64,000 nt of DNA from Vibrio sinensis (GCF_003605645.1 NZ_QVMU01000013.1:1-64000); one strand, 5' to 3'; shown: positions 1-10,488, counted from the first letter of the stretch. The notes: generated by a model not told the origin, from the letters alone. Program-made: numbers and translations.

Positions 1-65
1 GCATTGAGATGATGTTCTTGGCAAAACTCAGCGGTAATCTGTAACTCTTTAGAAAACTCAGACAT
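1..65 (-). CDS. Partial CDS, N-terminus of unknown protein
   Basis: An open frame reading leftward begins with ATG at 65 and is still open at the window edge. The visible residues begin MSEFSKELQITAEFCQ and look protein-like, but I do not recognise the family. The ATG directly follows the seven-base T tract of a strong hairpin at 66-98, so there is no Shine-Dalgarno sequence in the usual place. That makes the start doubtful; the true start may lie outside the window, or the frame may not be real. Confidence 0.3.
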   Translation of the reverse strand, partial: MSEFSKELQITAEFCQEHHLN

Positions 66-98
66 AAAAAAATCGGCCTCAACTATGTTGAGACCGAT
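66..98 (-). terminator. Rho-independent terminator hairpin
   Basis: Read on the minus strand, two 12-base arms (ATCGGTCTCAAC and GTTGAGGCCGAT, one G-T wobble) close a tiny loop and are followed by seven T. It probably ends the transcript of the DMT transporter upstream. The T tract runs straight into the possible ATG at 65. Confidence 0.7.
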
Positions 99-230
99 TA
101 TGAACCCTGCTCAGGATCGTTCAATTATTTAAAACGATCAGCATTAACGTTTACGTCGGCTTTTTTGCACCATCTGAATCAATCGCAGCGATTAAACCCT
201 ATAGCTACCCAATATAACTACCCAAGCTCG

Positions 231-1118
231 CTACTTAGTTGAGCGGCGGTGGAATAAAGAGGTAAATTTTCCATCCGTTCGATAAAGGATCAAAGAAAAC
301 AGAATTAAACCGCAACCTATAAGTTTATTCGTAGACAGTTCTTCACCGTACCAAATTACACTTAAAAACACAGTCCATACTGGTTCGAGAATCATAATCA
401 AAGCAGCATTACCCGGATTGATCTGCTTTTGAGCCATCGTCTGCATCGCATAGCGCATCGCCGTTGCCAAAATAGTACTTGCAAAGAACCATCCCCAGAT
501 AGACGGTTCAACCGAAACAGGAACTGTTTCAAAAAGCGCACTCGCTGTTAAGCCAATTAAACCGGTAACAAATAGCTGAATACAGGTTAACAACATGATT
601 GGTAATGTCTGCGAATACTTGCTATTCACATTGAAATACAGCGCTAACATAATAGCGTTAAGTAAGAACCAAAACTGACTAGTTGAACCTTGCCAACCAT
701 CTTTGAGCGATAAGAATGCCAAACCGGCAAAAGCTATCGGCAAAGAAAGCCAAAAAATACGCTTGGGTTTTTGCTTGAATAATATCCACGCGACGAACGG
801 CACCATTAGCATTGATAAGCTAAGAATAAATGCCCCCTCACCCAAGGTTTCACTGATGGATATCGCATGTATCCAACTCATCAACGCCATCGCCAATAGA
901 CAACCGACCATGGCAGCAGAGCGGATATCATGCCAACTGGCACGGCGAAGTGATTTATAGCAAAACGGCAATAGACACAAAGAAGCAATGGTAAATCTTA
1001 GGCCAACAAAACCAAAAGGTGGTAACCCTTGGATCGCTTCTTTGGAAAAAATCCAACCAAATGCAGAAAGAACGGTCGCAGAAACCAGTATCACAACGGC
1101 TTTACGTTCTGAATTCAA
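231..1118 (-). CDS. DMT-family (EamA) inner-membrane transporter
   Basis: This 295-residue hydrophobic protein has the form of drug/metabolite exporters of the EamA (PF00892) type: about ten membrane helices in two tandem halves. The second half carries a typical late motif, NPGNAALIMILEPVWTVFL. Such proteins export metabolites or amino acids; the substrate cannot be told. The frame opens with TTG at 1118, and no in-frame ATG lies between an upstream stop and that codon, so TTG is the likely start. It is a single gene, convergent with nothing nearby and about 370 bp from serS. Confidence 0.85.
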   Translation of the reverse strand: MNSERKAVVILVSATVLSAFGWIFSKEAIQGLPPFGFVGLRFTIASLCLLPFCYKSLRRASWHDIRSAAMVGCLLAMALMSWIHAISISETLGEGAFILSLSMLMVPFVAWILFKQKPKRIFWLSLPIAFAGLAFLSLKDGWQGSTSQFWFLLNAIMLALYFNVNSKYSQTLPIMLLTCIQLFVTGLIGLTASALFETVPVSVEPSIWGWFFASTILATAMRYAMQTMAQKQINPGNAALIMILEPVWTVFLSVIWYGEELSTNKLIGCGLILFSLILYRTDGKFTSLFHRRSTK

Positions 1119-1488
1119 AATAGATACTCGTTATAGTTTTATGAGTGGATTCGTTAGAAATAACGGGCGTAGCAAAGCATCGATGGATGCGATCGGATGA
1201 TGCCAGTTTGAGAAAGCGAACGCGAGATGAGCGAAAATTCGATTCTCATACAATAAGAATGCATAGATTATACTCTAAAAGCCAAAATCTACCCTCAATT
1301 ATTCTCTATCTTTAATCATTCGTATTCACGATTTACATTCAATAATTCGGTTAATTTTGCCCATTAAGATGCATCATCCTCTGGGGAAAGTAAGACAAAA
1401 TAACAAACCTCAGATATAAAAAAAGCTGGCTCATGAGCCAGCTTTTTATATTAACTAACAATCGGATGTTAATTAACTCATATTCGTG
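1119..1488. other. Intergenic region between DMT gene and serS
   Basis: About 370 bp without a gene. It holds the leader of the DMT transporter gene on the left and the serS terminator on the right (1418-1447). No RNA gene or repeat was recognised in the middle. Confidence 0.6.
1418..1447 (-). terminator. serS terminator, probably bidirectional
   Basis: Perfect 12-bp arms (AAAAGCTGGCTC / GAGCCAGCTTTT) with A and T tracts on both sides, about 40 bp past the serS stop codon. It could stop transcription in either direction. Confidence 0.85.
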
Positions 1489-2859
<1,371 letters not shown>

Positions 2860-2887
2860 TTAACCAAATAAATGTATCCAAAAAAGC

Positions 2888-4237
2888 CTACTTTTCATAG
2901 CGCTTTTGTCGGCTATTTGCGTCTAAATTAGCCAAGTAATCTAACTTTTCGCCAATTTTGGTCTCAAGACCACGATTAGTCGGATTATAGTATCGAGTTC
3001 CACTCATTTCTGGAGGCAAATATTGCTCACCTGCGGCATACGCTCCCGGTTCATCGTGCGCGTATCGATACCCCTCTCCGTAACCGAGATCTTTCATTAA
3101 TGTTGTTGGTGCATTACGCAGATGATGTGGCACTTCATATTCAGGTAAGTTATGTGCATCATTCAAAGCTTGTGCCCAAGCGGTGTACACCGCATTACTT
3201 TTCGGTGCACAGGCTAAGTAAACAACCGCTTGAGCAATTGCCCGATTTCCCTCTGCAGGACCAAGTCGAGTAAAACAATCCCAAGCCGAGATCGCAACTT
3301 GCATTGCTCTAGGGTCTGCATTTCCTACATCTTCTGAAGCAATCGCCAGCAAACGACGAGCAATATAAAGAGGATCACACCCTGCACTGATCATTCTTGC
3401 CGACCAATATAAGGCCGCATCAGGATTAGAACCGCGAATCGACTTATGTACCGCTGAAATCAAGTCGTACCAAATATCACCTTTATTATCAAAACGCGAT
3501 ACTTTCTCTCCAGCAACTTCAGCAAGAAGCTGCAAACCAACCACCTTCTCACCTTGTTCATTTTCTTGAGCCATGTCGTATAAGAGCTCAAGATAGTTCA
3601 GTGACATTCGAGCGTCACCATTAACCATCTCAGCTAAGCGGTCTAATACGTTATCAAGAAACTGAGCTGGGATATCCCCTAAACCTCGTTCCGTATCGTG
3701 AATTGCTTGCTCAACAGCCAAACGGATATCTTCTGTAGCAAGCGAAGTTAACTTATAGACTCGAGCCCGGGATAATAGTGCGTTGTTTAATTCAAATGAC
3801 GGATTTTCTGTTGTCGCACCAATAAACGTTACCGTACCATCTTCAATGTGTGGCAAAAAAGCGTCTTGCTGTGACTTATTAAAACGATGGACTTCATCTA
3901 CAAATAGAATCGTGCGACGACCGGCAAGCTTGTTTTCACGAGCGCGCTCTATTGCCGCTCGAATTTCTTTCACACCCGATGTCACTGCTGAAACTCTTTC
4001 CACTTCAGCATTCGCATAATTCGCCGCAACTTCAGCCAGCGTTGTTTTGCCTGTACCCGGCGGCCCCCACAAAATCATTGAGTGGACATGCCCCGCCTCT
4101 AATGCTCGGCGCAGAGGCTTACCCACACCGAGAATATGTTGCTGACCAATATATTGATCCAACGTTTGTGGGCGCATTCTCGCAGCAAGGGGACGGAAAT
4201 CTTCATCCCCAGAGAAATCAAATGAGAAATTACTCAC
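2888..4237 (-). CDS. rarA: Replication-associated recombination protein A (AAA+ ATPase)
   Basis: RarA/MgsA acts at stalled replication forks, with SSB, and is related to clamp-loader ATPases. The sequence shows Walker A GPPGTGKT at residues 58-65, Walker B LFVDEVH at 111-117, a sensor [10 protein letters not shown], and a C-terminal oligomerisation domain with [12 protein letters not shown]. At 449 residues it is full length. The start lies 2 bp after the lolA stop, so the two genes are surely co-transcribed. Confidence 0.96.
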   Translation of the reverse strand: MSNFSFDFSGDEDFRPLAARMRPQTLDQYIGQQHILGVGKPLRRALEAGHVHSMILWGPPGTGKTTLAEVAANYANAEVERVSAVTSGVKEIRAAIERARENKLAGRRTILFVDEVHRFNKSQQDAFLPHIEDGTVTFIGATTENPSFELNNALLSRARVYKLTSLATEDIRLAVEQAIHDTERGLGDIPAQFLDNVLDRLAEMVNGDARMSLNYLELLYDMAQENEQGEKVVGLQLLAEVAGEKVSRFDNKGDIWYDLISAVHKSIRGSNPDAALYWSARMISAGCDPLYIARRLLAIASEDVGNADPRAMQVAISAWDCFTRLGPAEGNRAIAQAVVYLACAPKSNAVYTAWAQALNDAHNLPEYEVPHHLRNAPTTLMKDLGYGEGYRYAHDEPGAYAAGEQYLPPEMSGTRYYNPTNRGLETKIGEKLDYLANLDANSRQKRYEK

Positions 4238-4239
4238 TC

Positions 4240-4836
4240 TTAATTCCTTTGGTCATCGACCTCAACACCTTTAGGAATCGTAAAAGTGAAGCGATCTGCA
4301 TTGGGTTTTGCCAATGTAATGTTGTTAAATGAAAAAGCACTGGTTTGTCCATCTTGCTCAATCACACTGAAACCTTGAACAGCACCTTTAGCGTTAATCT
4401 CAAGCTTGAATTGTCCTTGGTTACTATCAACAGCAGTCGGCGTTAAGGTAAAAACATCCCCTTTCTGGGTCACGTTATAATTGTCCCAGTCACTCGCACG
4501 ATTTCGGGTCAACAAGACAAATGGTGTTTGTGCTGTTGCTTGCTCTTGCCAATAAATACTCACTTGCTCAATAAATGGGCTGTAGTACCACAAACTTTTG
4601 CCATCAGAAACTAAGACATTTTCGTCTGGTGTAGTGGTCGTCCAACGAAAAAGACTAGGACGTGCAATATCAACACTACCTTCCCCTTCCATAACCACAT
4701 CGCCCTCTGGACTCGTCACTTCTTGAGAAAAATCAGCACTGAAACCATCAGTGCGTTGTAGACGCTCATTCAAAACATCTTTTGGGGCCGCCAAAACTGA
4801 CGAACTCACTAACAAAAGCATTAGAAGCTTTTTCAT
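4240..4836 (-). CDS. lolA: Outer-membrane lipoprotein carrier protein LolA
   Basis: Periplasmic chaperone that takes lipoproteins released by LolCDE and hands them to LolB at the outer membrane. The protein has 198 residues with a clear signal peptide ([16 protein letters not shown], cleavage just before APKD), so the mature protein has about 181 residues, as expected for LolA. The region [21 protein letters not shown] carries the conserved tryptophan and the beta strands of the LolA barrel. It is the first gene of the lolA-rarA-serS set. Confidence 0.95.
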   Translation of the reverse strand: MKKLLMLLLVSSSVLAAPKDVLNERLQRTDGFSADFSQEVTSPEGDVVMEGEGSVDIARPSLFRWTTTTPDENVLVSDGKSLWYYSPFIEQVSIYWQEQATAQTPFVLLTRNRASDWDNYNVTQKGDVFTLTPTAVDSNQGQFKLEINAKGAVQGFSVIEQDGQTSAFSFNNITLAKPNADRFTFTIPKGVEVDDQRN

Positions 4837-4913
4837 TATTACTCACCCTGCTTAATTCGAAAAACCTTAAAGTAACTAAAGCATTATCTCTGCTTGATTA
4901 TCAATAGGCTGAC

Positions 4914-5028
4914 TATACCCAAACAACTTGACGATGCAGCTAAGCGACAAGCGAACAAAGCCTCTGAACATAGATGAACTATGTGAGTGCCTGTCAACGA
5001 TGCTGCAACTCCAAGTAGGACGGGTATA
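4914..5028. repeat. ERIC-type intergenic repeat unit
   Basis: A 115-bp imperfect palindrome whose ends are TATACCC and GGGTATA. Read on the minus strand it begins TATACCCGTCCTACTTGGAG and continues TTGCAGCATCGTTG, close to the enterobacterial repetitive intergenic consensus as I remember it. The tip is a small hairpin, CATAG (4969-4973) and CTATG (4979-4983). It lies between the lolA promoter side and the SEC-C protein gene, with no coding sequence. Divergent ERIC copies are known in Vibrio. It is a non-autonomous repeat; no transposase is linked. Confidence 0.85.
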
Positions 5029-5098
5029 TAGTTATAATTTGCCGTGTACGATTATTTGACCGAGTAATGTCAGTTTTGTTCGCACTCTTTTATTGGTA

Positions 5099-5713
5099 CT
5101 ACTTACCACAGCACTGTTTAAACTTTTTACCGCTACCACAACTACAAATATCATTACGACCAATATCTTTAAATGGGTTTACACTTTGCGCTTTTGCTCC
5201 CACCATCGCTTCGTCAGCTGCTTGAGCTACTTCGCCAATCATTAAGTCGAGTTGATCGATAAAATCTGTCAAACTTGGCGGAGTCTCAATACCGACAGAA
5301 ATCATTTGTGCTTGCGTTTCTTTTTCATCAATAGCCAGCATAAATGTCGTGAGCATCGCTTGCAGCATACGCAGTGTGCCATCATTAATATTCGCTTCAA
5401 GCCATTGCTCTTCGATAGTCGGCCAAAGCATCATAAAACCTTGCGCAAAATCAGACAGCGCATCTGCCTCTTCACTTTGTTCAATTAGAGATAGCAGTGA
5501 ATATTCATTGCATTTTAAGTAGCTAAATTGATGGTTTATTTGTCCCACAATTACGCTATTCAATACATTGGCTTTCTCACCAAACACTTGATCTAACCAA
5601 GCCTCTGGCTGTAACGGTTTCGTCGCCATGTTGGCCGCCAAGACTACTCCTTCGATAAACATTGGAGATTCGTGGCAGTCGATATTTGCAAGTGAGGCTA
5701 ATTGGTATTTCAT
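5099..5713 (-). CDS. UPF0149/YecA-like protein with C-terminal SEC-C zinc motif
   Basis: The first ~180 residues are an acidic helical domain of the UPF0149 (YecA/YgfB) type. The last ~20 residues form a SEC-C zinc-binding motif (NDICSCGSGKKFKQCCGK), like the tail of SecA. The role of the family is unknown; the SEC-C motif suggests ribosome or protein binding. I choose the ATG at 5713 (MKYQLASL, 204 residues) because the in-frame extension to 5785 has no family-like sequence. It is a single gene, divergent from the prepilin gene. Confidence 0.85.
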   Translation of the reverse strand: MKYQLASLANIDCHESPMFIEGVVLAANMATKPLQPEAWLDQVFGEKANVLNSVIVGQINHQFSYLKCNEYSLLSLIEQSEEADALSDFAQGFMMLWPTIEEQWLEANINDGTLRMLQAMLTTFMLAIDEKETQAQMISVGIETPPSLTDFIDQLDLMIGEVAQAADEAMVGAKAQSVNPFKDIGRNDICSCGSGKKFKQCCGK

Positions 5714-5986
5714 GTGGACTTCAATTTTGATGGGAAAGGAATCACAATTATACCTCGCTAATGCGCTAGGGTCACGGTAGATCAATACAGCCGAAGAATA
5801 CCTATTTTCTAGACTTTTATCATTGAAGCCAAATAAACCCTCACATAAACCACCACTTCAATACACACATGATTAAGGCCATCTCCTAAGTGAATGATAT
5901 TTTTTAACTTATTTAACTTTAAAATTGATCGTTTTTAGAGCATTATCTGCGCGTTACATTGTTTTACACAAAAATGCGAGCGAGAT

Positions 5987-6565
5987 ATGAAAATAAGTAA
6001 GAGTCGTGGGTTTACTCTCATAGAACTAGTGGTAACTATCGTGATTATTGCCACCCTCTCGGTTGTCGCAATACCTAAATATTTCAGTTACCAACGCGAT
6101 GCTAACCTATCTCGTGCCGATGCTGCCTTTGCTAGTTTTAAAACTGCTGTTGGTCTATTTCATAATAAATGGTTAGTTGAGGGTGAGCCGGATTCCACTC
6201 ACTCTGTAGGCTATGGTCAAGGCGATGTTTATCCCTCAGAAGCGGGATTTCCCATTTCTGTCGATGGAGCACCAAACCCTCAGCATCCAGTGAGTGGTCA
6301 GGAATGCGTAGAATTGTGGCACGCGCTTATGGATGTTGATCTCACTATCCGAGATATGAACACCACTGGGACGATTTTACCCTCAGATACCGATATCGTC
6401 GCTTGGTATAACACCAGCAATGAGTGTACTTACCATTACACAACCGGATTTGATCTTCATGAACGAATGCCACTTATGAAGTATGCGCCTTTAACTGGCA
6501 TGATAAAAATTACTGATGGGGCAAATAACGCAGCCGCTCCTGAACCTGAGGCCGATTCAAGATAA
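5987..6565 (+). CDS. Type IV prepilin-like protein (orphan minor pilin/pseudopilin)
   Basis: The N-terminus is a textbook class III signal: short basic leader MKISKSRG, then FTLIELVVTIVIIATLSVVA with the glutamate at mature position 5. A PilD-type peptidase should cut after G8 and methylate F9. The 192-residue protein then has a soluble domain with two cysteines (GQECVELW and NECTYHY) that could form the D-region disulfide, and an Ala/Pro/Glu-rich tail. MSHA-type minor pilins look similar. No assembly genes are near, so it must depend on a machine encoded elsewhere. Just after the stop is a terminator that overlaps the dusC start. Confidence 0.85.
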   Translation: MKISKSRGFTLIELVVTIVIIATLSVVAIPKYFSYQRDANLSRADAAFASFKTAVGLFHNKWLVEGEPDSTHSVGYGQGDVYPSEAGFPISVDGAPNPQHPVSGQECVELWHALMDVDLTIRDMNTTGTILPSDTDIVAWYNTSNECTYHYTTGFDLHERMPLMKYAPLTGMIKITDGANNAAAPEPEADSR

Positions 6566-6607
6566 AACCACTAAAAAGTGACTTCCCACGAGTAAATCAT
6601 TAGAATC

Positions 6608-6633
6608 ACGCCTCCCTAACTGGAGGCGTTTTT
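6608..6633 (+). terminator. Terminator hairpin containing the dusC Shine-Dalgarno
   Basis: Perfect 8-bp arms ACGCCTCC (6608-6615) and GGAGGCGT (6622-6629), 6-base loop, then a T tract to 6633. The right arm contains GGAGG (6622-6626), nine bases before the dusC ATG at 6636. It therefore looks both like the prepilin terminator and like a structure hiding the dusC ribosome binding site. Confidence 0.75.
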
Positions 6634-6635
6634 GT

Positions 6636-7589
6636 ATGCGAGTTGTTTTGGGCCCTATGGAGGGCGTTTTAGATCACCTAATGCGTGAGATTTTAACTGA
6701 CATCAATGACTACGATTTGTGTGTCACCGAATTCGTGCGTGTGGTCGATCAAAAACTGCCAGAGCATGTATTTAAGCGTCTTTGTCCTGAGTTAGACCAA
6801 GGTTCACAAACCAAATCGGGTGTGCCTGTCCACATTCAATTGCTTGGGCAAGACCCTATCTGGATGGCGGAAAATGCTGTAGTCGCTGCGGAATTAGGAG
6901 CGAAAGGTATCGACCTTAATTTTGGCTGCCCAGCAAAATTAGTAAACAAAAGCAAAGGTGGAGCGGCACTGCTACAACACCCTGAGCTAATTCACGATGT
7001 GGTTAGAGCCTGTCGCAACGCTGTCGATTCTTCAATTCCAGTAACAGCTAAGATTCGTTTAGGCTGGGAAAATCCAGATGATTGCTTTGAAATTGTTGAT
7101 GCCATTGAACAAGCGGGCGCGAATGAGTTAACCGTCCATGCTCGAACAAAGAGCGGCGGCTATAAAGCGAGCGAAATCAAATGGGATTACATTAATCAGA
7201 TTCGCCAACGCAGTACCATTCCACTAATCGCAAATGGTGAAATTTGGAACTACGCCGATGGACAAGCTTGTATCGATACCACAGGGGTTGATTCGCTAAT
7301 GGTATGTCGCGGCGCATTCAATGTTCCTAACCTTGGTAATGTGGTCAAGCACAACGCCAATGTCATGCCATGGTCTGAAGTGGTTGAGTTGATGTTAGTG
7401 TATTCTCAATATGAGATGAAAGGTGACAAAGGTTTATACTACCCTAACCGCGTAAAACAGTGGTTTGCCTACCTACGTCAGCAATATCCCGAGGCCGCTG
7501 ATTTGTTCCGTGAAATCCGCACATTTAACAAAGCGGAGCCTATCGTTGAACGTATCAAGCACTACCGTGACAGCCTTTACGTCCTATAA
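6636..7589 (+). CDS. dusC: tRNA-dihydrouridine(16) synthase DusC
   Basis: FMN-dependent enzyme that reduces uridine to dihydrouridine in the D-loop of tRNA, position 16 for the DusC branch. The TIM-barrel N-terminus reads MRVVLGPMEGVLD; the conserved catalytic cysteine is C98 in NFGCPAKLVNKSKGG; HARTKSGGY and the phosphate-binding ANGEIW segment follow. At 317 residues it is full length. The start is set by GGAGG nine bases upstream, inside a terminator-like hairpin, so expression may depend on melting of that stem. Confidence 0.94.
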   Translation: MRVVLGPMEGVLDHLMREILTDINDYDLCVTEFVRVVDQKLPEHVFKRLCPELDQGSQTKSGVPVHIQLLGQDPIWMAENAVVAAELGAKGIDLNFGCPAKLVNKSKGGAALLQHPELIHDVVRACRNAVDSSIPVTAKIRLGWENPDDCFEIVDAIEQAGANELTVHARTKSGGYKASEIKWDYINQIRQRSTIPLIANGEIWNYADGQACIDTTGVDSLMVCRGAFNVPNLGNVVKHNANVMPWSEVVELMLVYSQYEMKGDKGLYYPNRVKQWFAYLRQQYPEAADLFREIRTFNKAEPIVERIKHYRDSLYVL

Positions 7590-7618
7590 GATCCTAAACT
7601 CAATTAGAATAATAAAGA

Positions 7619-7652
7619 AAAACCCATCATGCCAATCGCAATGATGGGTTTA
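7619..7652. terminator. Bidirectional terminator between dusC and ABC operon
   Basis: Perfect arms AAACCCATCAT / ATGATGGGTTT around a 12-base loop, about 30 bp after the dusC stop and 75 bp before the end of the convergent ABC ATPase gene. T-rich flanks occur on both strands. Confidence 0.8.
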
Positions 7653-7725
7653 TTATTTTAGCCTTTTCGGTTTTGATATCGCCAATATACTTATCTAGCT
7701 GAGTACAAGTAAACCTGAACCCAGA

Positions 7726-8520
7726 TTAGTTAAGTAGCAAACTATCGTCTGCTAATTCTTCACCGCGAACCTTAGAGAACATTTCCAGCAAGTCAGGCAC
7801 TTGCATATTCGCTCTTTGCTCACCAGCGACATCCAATACAATTTCACCCTGATGAAGCATTACGGTCCGATCCCCACATGCTAATGCGTCTTTCATTGAA
7901 TGCGTCACCATCATGACCGTTAAGTTAAACTCGCTGATTACCGTTTTCGTCAGATCAATAATGAATGCTGCCATTCTAGGATCCAGTGCGGCGGTATGTT
8001 CATCTAAAAGTAATAACTTACTGTCTGACAATGTCGCCATCACTAAGCTTACTGCTTGACGTTGACCTCCTGACAATAAACCGATGTTGTCACTCAAACG
8101 ATCTTCTAGCCCAAGCCCTAGAATACTAATTCGCTCTTGAAACAGTTTTCTTCGCTTAGTTGATAATGAAAGGCTCCAACCTCGACGTTTTCCTCGCATA
8201 TACGCCAACGCCATGTTTTCTTCGATAGTCAAAGCTCCACATGTTCCCGCAAGAGGGTCTTGAAAAACTCGCGCGCATTGCATTGCTCTTTGATCGACCG
8301 TTTGTCGGGTAACATCAGATTCATCAATAATGACCCGCCCACCAACCATCGGCGTTTCTCCCGTTACTGCTCCTAACAAGGTCGACTTACCCGCCCCATT
8401 CGAACCAATTACAGTTAAGAACTGATGTTCTGGCACTTCAAGATTTACACCTCGTAATGCTCGGTTTTCTAGAACGGTACCAGGATTAAAAGTGACTTGA
8501 ATATCTTCCAAACGAATCAT
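7726..8520 (-). CDS. ABC transporter ATP-binding protein (PF04392-type importer)
   Basis: ATPase of an importer made of this gene and the next two. Walker A GSNGAGKST is at residues 39-47, the signature LSGGQRQAVSL starts at 149, and Walker B LLLLDEHTAALD follows. DEHTAALDP, with H after DE, is typical of the branch that works with PF04392 binding proteins, related to LivF/LivG. The gene overlaps the permease gene by 4 bp (ATGA), so translation is probably coupled. It is the last gene of the operon, ending near a bidirectional terminator. Confidence 0.9.
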   Translation of the reverse strand: MIRLEDIQVTFNPGTVLENRALRGVNLEVPEHQFLTVIGSNGAGKSTLLGAVTGETPMVGGRVIIDESDVTRQTVDQRAMQCARVFQDPLAGTCGALTIEENMALAYMRGKRRGWSLSLSTKRRKLFQERISILGLGLEDRLSDNIGLLSGGQRQAVSLVMATLSDSKLLLLDEHTAALDPRMAAFIIDLTKTVISEFNLTVMMVTHSMKDALACGDRTVMLHQGEIVLDVAGEQRANMQVPDLLEMFSKVRGEELADDSLLLN

Positions 8521-9461
8521 AGTGCACCTCCTGACTCTTTGTCTGGGTTAGAAGATGAATTTTTCGATAAGGCCTGGCCGCGCTTCTTTGCTTTTCGACT
8601 GCTTTTTATCTTTGGTGCTATTAACGCAACGGCGACCAAAACAGCCGTAACAAGGTTCAAATCAGAGGCTTGTAAACCAAACATACCCGTACTTAGTGCG
8701 AACGCTACGGCTAACCGATATAAAACAGAACCGACAATGACGGCCACTACGGCCACCCAGATCTTTCTTCCTGAAATGAGCGTTTGACCTAGAATCACCG
8801 CGGCGAGACCGACCACAATAGTACCAACTCCGGAAGTAACATCTGCAAAGCTGTTTGTTTGAGCAAACAAAGCTCCGGCAAAGCCAACAAACCCATTGGA
8901 TAGCGCAAGGCCAAAGTATGTATAAAAACTGGTACTAGCCCCTTGAGCTGAAACCATTCGGGCATTCACACCCGTTGCTCTTAAGCCTAAGCCGAAATCG
9001 CTATTGAGCAAGCGAACGACAAACCATGCGGATATTAAAACTAGAATACCCACCACTAATGGTCTGACATACATAGAGTCCGCTAGCGCCTCAAATGGAG
9101 TCAGAATGGTTTCTTCACCCAGTAATGCAACATTCGGTCTTCCCATAATACGGATGTTAATCGAAAACGCGGCGATCATGGTTAAAATGGACGCTAATAA
9201 ATGCAAAATACCACAGCGCACAGCAAGAAAAGCGGTCACCCACCCCGTTGCAGCACCGGCAATGATCGCCATAAAAGTCGCAAGCCATGGATTAATGCCA
9301 GCAACAATCGCCGTCGCAGCGACCGCGGCTCCCATTGGGAAACTACCATCAACGCTTAAATCAGGAAAATCGAGAACACGAAAGGTAAGATAAACACCAA
9401 GAGCAACCAATCCGTATAACAGGCCAATTTCAAGCGCGCCAAAAAATGCAAAAGCAGACAT
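8517..9461 (-). CDS. ABC transporter permease (LivH/BPD_transp_2 type)
   Basis: A 314-residue integral membrane protein with about eight to nine helices. It starts MSAFAFFGALEIGLLYGLVALGV and carries the LivH-type segment LRATGVNARMVSAQGAS, the cytoplasmic loop that meets the ATPase. The tail from ~285 is basic and then polar (KIKSSRKAKKRGQ). A single permease gene in the operon implies a homodimer. It sits between the binding protein and the ATPase, as is usual for this importer family. Confidence 0.9.
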   Translation of the reverse strand: MSAFAFFGALEIGLLYGLVALGVYLTFRVLDFPDLSVDGSFPMGAAVAATAIVAGINPWLATFMAIIAGAATGWVTAFLAVRCGILHLLASILTMIAAFSINIRIMGRPNVALLGEETILTPFEALADSMYVRPLVVGILVLISAWFVVRLLNSDFGLGLRATGVNARMVSAQGASTSFYTYFGLALSNGFVGFAGALFAQTNSFADVTSGVGTIVVGLAAVILGQTLISGRKIWVAVVAVIVGSVLYRLAVAFALSTGMFGLQASDLNLVTAVLVAVALIAPKIKSSRKAKKRGQALSKNSSSNPDKESGGAL

Positions 9462-9522
9462 AACAACTCCTTTTCTGCTTATGTAAAAATGGGCAGCAAA
9501 TGCTACCCATCTTTACTGATTG

Positions 9523-10488
9523 TTATTTCACGCTCGTTGCTCGATCAAGCACAGACTGAGGAATAGTCAGACCTAACTTTTCTGCAGCAGAAGTATTTAC
9601 TACTAAATCCGAACCTTTTGCGACTTTCACATCTAATGTGCCAGGTTTAGCACCCTCGATGATCGCTGCTACATACTCAGCTGTTTGTACGCCAACCTGG
9701 TAGTAATCAAAACCTAGGCTAGCGATTGCACCTTTTTCAACATAAGACGTTGCGCCACCCAAAACCGGTGTCTTCGCTTGATTTGCCGCAACAATCATTC
9801 CCTCAATTGCGCTCGCTACCGTATTATCAGTCGGTGCGTATAACACATCCGATTTAGCCGCTATTGCCTGAGTAGCCGATTTCACATCAGCACTCTTCAA
9901 TGCCGTCGCTTCGACAACTTCAATCCCTTGCGCTGCAGCACTTTCTTTTAACAGCTCAACTAGGGTCACCGCATTCGCTTCACCGGGATTGAATACCACA
10001 CCAATCGACTTCACATTGGGCATAATCTCTTTGATTAGTTGCACATGCTGAGCAACGGGAGAGAGATCGGAAAGACCTGTGACGTTTTTCCCTGGCTGCT
10101 CCAATGTTTTAACCAATTTAGCGCCAACAGGATCTGTGACGGCGGTAAATACGACAGGAATATCACGTGTAGCAGAGACTAATGCTTGGGCCGTAGGTGT
10201 CGCAATACCGACCAACACGTCAGGTCTTTCACCTACATATTGGCGTGCGATTTGAACGGCGATAGCTGGGTTTCCTTGAGCAGTTTTATAATCAAACTCT
10301 AAGTTTTTTCCCTCTTCATACCCTCTCGCTTTTAGGCCATCCAATAGCCCTTGGCGAGTCGCATCTAACGCTGGGTGCTCTACAATTTGAGAGACGGCAA
10401 TTTTGGCGGTTTTTGCCATGATACTTGGTGAAGAAAGTAAGGTTGCACTCGCGAGAACGGCGGTGGCTATGACTTTGCGTGCTTTCAT
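9523..10488 (-). CDS. ABC transporter periplasmic binding protein (PF04392)
   Basis: A 321-residue protein with a signal peptide (MKARKVIATAVLASATLLSSPSIMA) and two Rossmann-like lobes: AKIAVSQIVEHPALDATRQG at the start, then VLVGIATPTAQ, VVFTAVTDPVGA and GVVFNPGEANAV. These are hallmarks of the PF04392 family. Known members bind aromatic amino acids or are of unknown specificity; the substrate here is not evident. It is the first gene of the three-gene importer operon; AAGGAG lies just before the ATG. Confidence 0.88.
   Translation of the reverse strand: MKARKVIATAVLASATLLSSPSIMAKTAKIAVSQIVEHPALDATRQGLLDGLKARGYEEGKNLEFDYKTAQGNPAIAVQIARQYVGERPDVLVGIATPTAQALVSATRDIPVVFTAVTDPVGAKLVKTLEQPGKNVTGLSDLSPVAQHVQLIKEIMPNVKSIGVVFNPGEANAVTLVELLKESAAAQGIEVVEATALKSADVKSATQAIAAKSDVLYAPTDNTVASAIEGMIVAANQAKTPVLGGATSYVEKGAIASLGFDYYQVGVQTAEYVAAIIEGAKPGTLDVKVAKGSDLVVNTSAAEKLGLTIPQSVLDRATSVK

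Noticed and set aside
99..230. Short leftward peptides (for example one ending QKSRRKR) between the DMT gene and the left terminator
   Set aside because: Only a few codons long and preceded by stops; could be the eroded end of a gene but cannot be supported.
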